A stretch of DNA of 64,000 bases from Fennellomyces sp. T-0311 (taxonomy: Eukaryota; Mucoromycota; Mucoromycetes; Mucorales; Lichtheimiaceae): assembly GCA_025266875.1 (NCBI GenBank), contig JALLLT010000002.1, forward strand, positions 62,001 through 126,000. The letters are read 5' to 3'. The notes beneath the pieces are model-generated. The model was not told the origin of the DNA, searched no databases, and worked only from the letters and a program-made list of their open reading frames with translations. Of this stretch, positions 63,104-64,000 are shown piece after piece. A program made the position numbers and the translations under genes. Within the stretch, counting starts at the first letter, position 1. Every line of letters begins with the position of its first letter.

Positions 63104-64000
63104 ATGACAGCTAGCTGCAATAAGAGCAACAATAGCACATCTGCGAGCCAAGCCAAGTCAAGAGATGATCCGCAGACCATGACACGGATGCACCCCTCGA
63201 TGAAAAGACCTAGGGCACCAATAGCTTGCTTTCGTTGTCATCACAAAAAGGTAACTTTTCTTCGTCTGTGCGTTTTCCCTATATTCATTCTTGCGTAGGT
63301 ACGATGTGATGGTGTACATCCGAACTGCACCAGGTGCCTGACGACTGGTGTGCTCTGTGCCTACCCCAGCTCTCGTCGATCACGCAACACACAGCCTACC
63401 AATGTCGATCCATTTATTGACAATCTGTCTCATCTCGAAGCAAGGATACGTCGAATCGAGAGCGATTTGGAATCACAGCGAGCCATGATGCACTCCATAT
63501 GTAATAGTAGTAGTACTTCTCCCAAGCGCAGTACGACGGCGACGAATAATGCCAAGACTCAAGAGTTGGCAACTCAGATGCGCAAAACCGAACAAGAAGT
63601 GCAGGAGTCGAGATCAATATTGGCACAGTTGCGATTGCGTGGCGAGCAGCGCATTGCTCGAGGGAAACGAGGGAGTGTGCCAACGACAAGTACAACATCT
63701 CCGAAACAGCAGCGTAAACGACACCGAACGGCTGAGGATGAACCTGCTGAAAAGGCACCTCCTGCTGCTGCTCCCTCGTTTTACTATGCACCACAGGATG
63801 ATCTTATCACACCGCCTCCCTCGGATCCATCCTACTTTTTTCCTCCAGGTGCTTCCCATTCGCCCTTTGCCGATTCCTTGATGATGGGTGATTGGTCGCT
63901 TTTTAATCATCTGCCATATGACGGAACGAAGCAGCAGCATGAGCAACAGCCACAGCAACAACAACAGCAACAACCGCAATCGGGTATTGCACCGCCCTTA
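63104..64000 (+). CDS. Zn2Cys6 transcription factor (N-terminal part)
   Basis: Fungal binuclear zinc-cluster regulator, cut by the window end. Exon 1 (63104-63250) carries a Ser/Asn-rich leader and the first half of the cluster (ACFRCHHKK). After a 48-nt intron, exon 2 (from 63299) continues VRCDGVHPNCTRCLTTGVLC AYP, so all six zinc cysteines are present (C-x2-C-x6-C-x6-C-x2-C-x6-C). A linker and coiled coil follow (HLEARIRRIESDLESQRAMM; ELATQMRKTEQEVQES), suggesting dimerisation, then a basic KQQRKRHR, proline-rich stretches and the start of a poly-Gln tract. The frame is open to base 64000. Any middle-homology domain lies outside the window. Target genes unknown. Confidence 0.9.

Overview
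The window is nuclear DNA of a filamentous fungus, most likely an early-diverging mould of the Mucoromycota (Mucorales type; genus not resolved). This rests on very short introns (mostly 45-70 nt, GT-AG, many per gene), fungal-only gene families (mL59, a DASH-type subunit, Zn2Cys6 regulators, Pep4, Dia2/Pof3- and Ufo1-like F-box proteins), a multi-exon repetitive family that I associate with Mucoromycota, and intact MULE and KDZ DNA transposases. Exon structures were worked out by hand from reading frames and splice sites. Where all exon lengths sum to a whole number of codons this is stated as the protein length.

Layout. 0.8-2.2 kb: divergent histone pair H4/H3. 2.3-12 kb: three paralogous secreted kelch-repeat genes, a 142-bp tandem repeat and a decayed multi-exon gene. 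12.25-15.85 kb: an apparently complete MULE DNA transposon with matching terminal inverted repeats and a 902-aa transposase. 16-18.5 kb: a decayed and an intact copy of an NmrA-like NAD(P)-binding gene. 19.5-20.7 kb: the second divergent histone pair, H2A/H2B. 21-25.3 kb: housekeeping genes on the minus strand (ILV6, a macro-domain hydrolase, vacuolar proteinase A). 27.7-29.4 and 46.4-48.2 kb: two paralogous allantoate-permease-like MFS transporters on opposite strands. Between them lie a KDZ-type transposase gene (875 aa) with a convergent 324-aa partner gene (32.3-37.6 kb) and a TPR/F-box/LRR gene (39.8-41.9 kb). 48.3-64 kb: a gene-dense core: mL59, ATG6/Beclin, eIF2B beta, a Ufo1-like F-box/WD40/UIM protein, RPB12, a decayed F-box/LRR paralog, a Myb + C2H2 factor, a DASH Dam1-like protein, a PEBP protein and the start of a Zn2Cys6 factor.

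How it works together. Housekeeping blocks (histones, amino-acid synthesis, translation, autophagy, proteolysis, ubiquitin ligase adaptors) are interrupted by accessory tracts rich in duplicated genes, pseudogenes and two DNA transposons. The least familiar unit is the KDZ transposase gene tail-to-tail with the 324-aa gene, which may form a two-gene mobile element. Several 1-4.5 kb stretches (25.3-27.7, 29.4-32.3, 37.6-39.8, 41.9-46.4 kb) hold no gene I can support.
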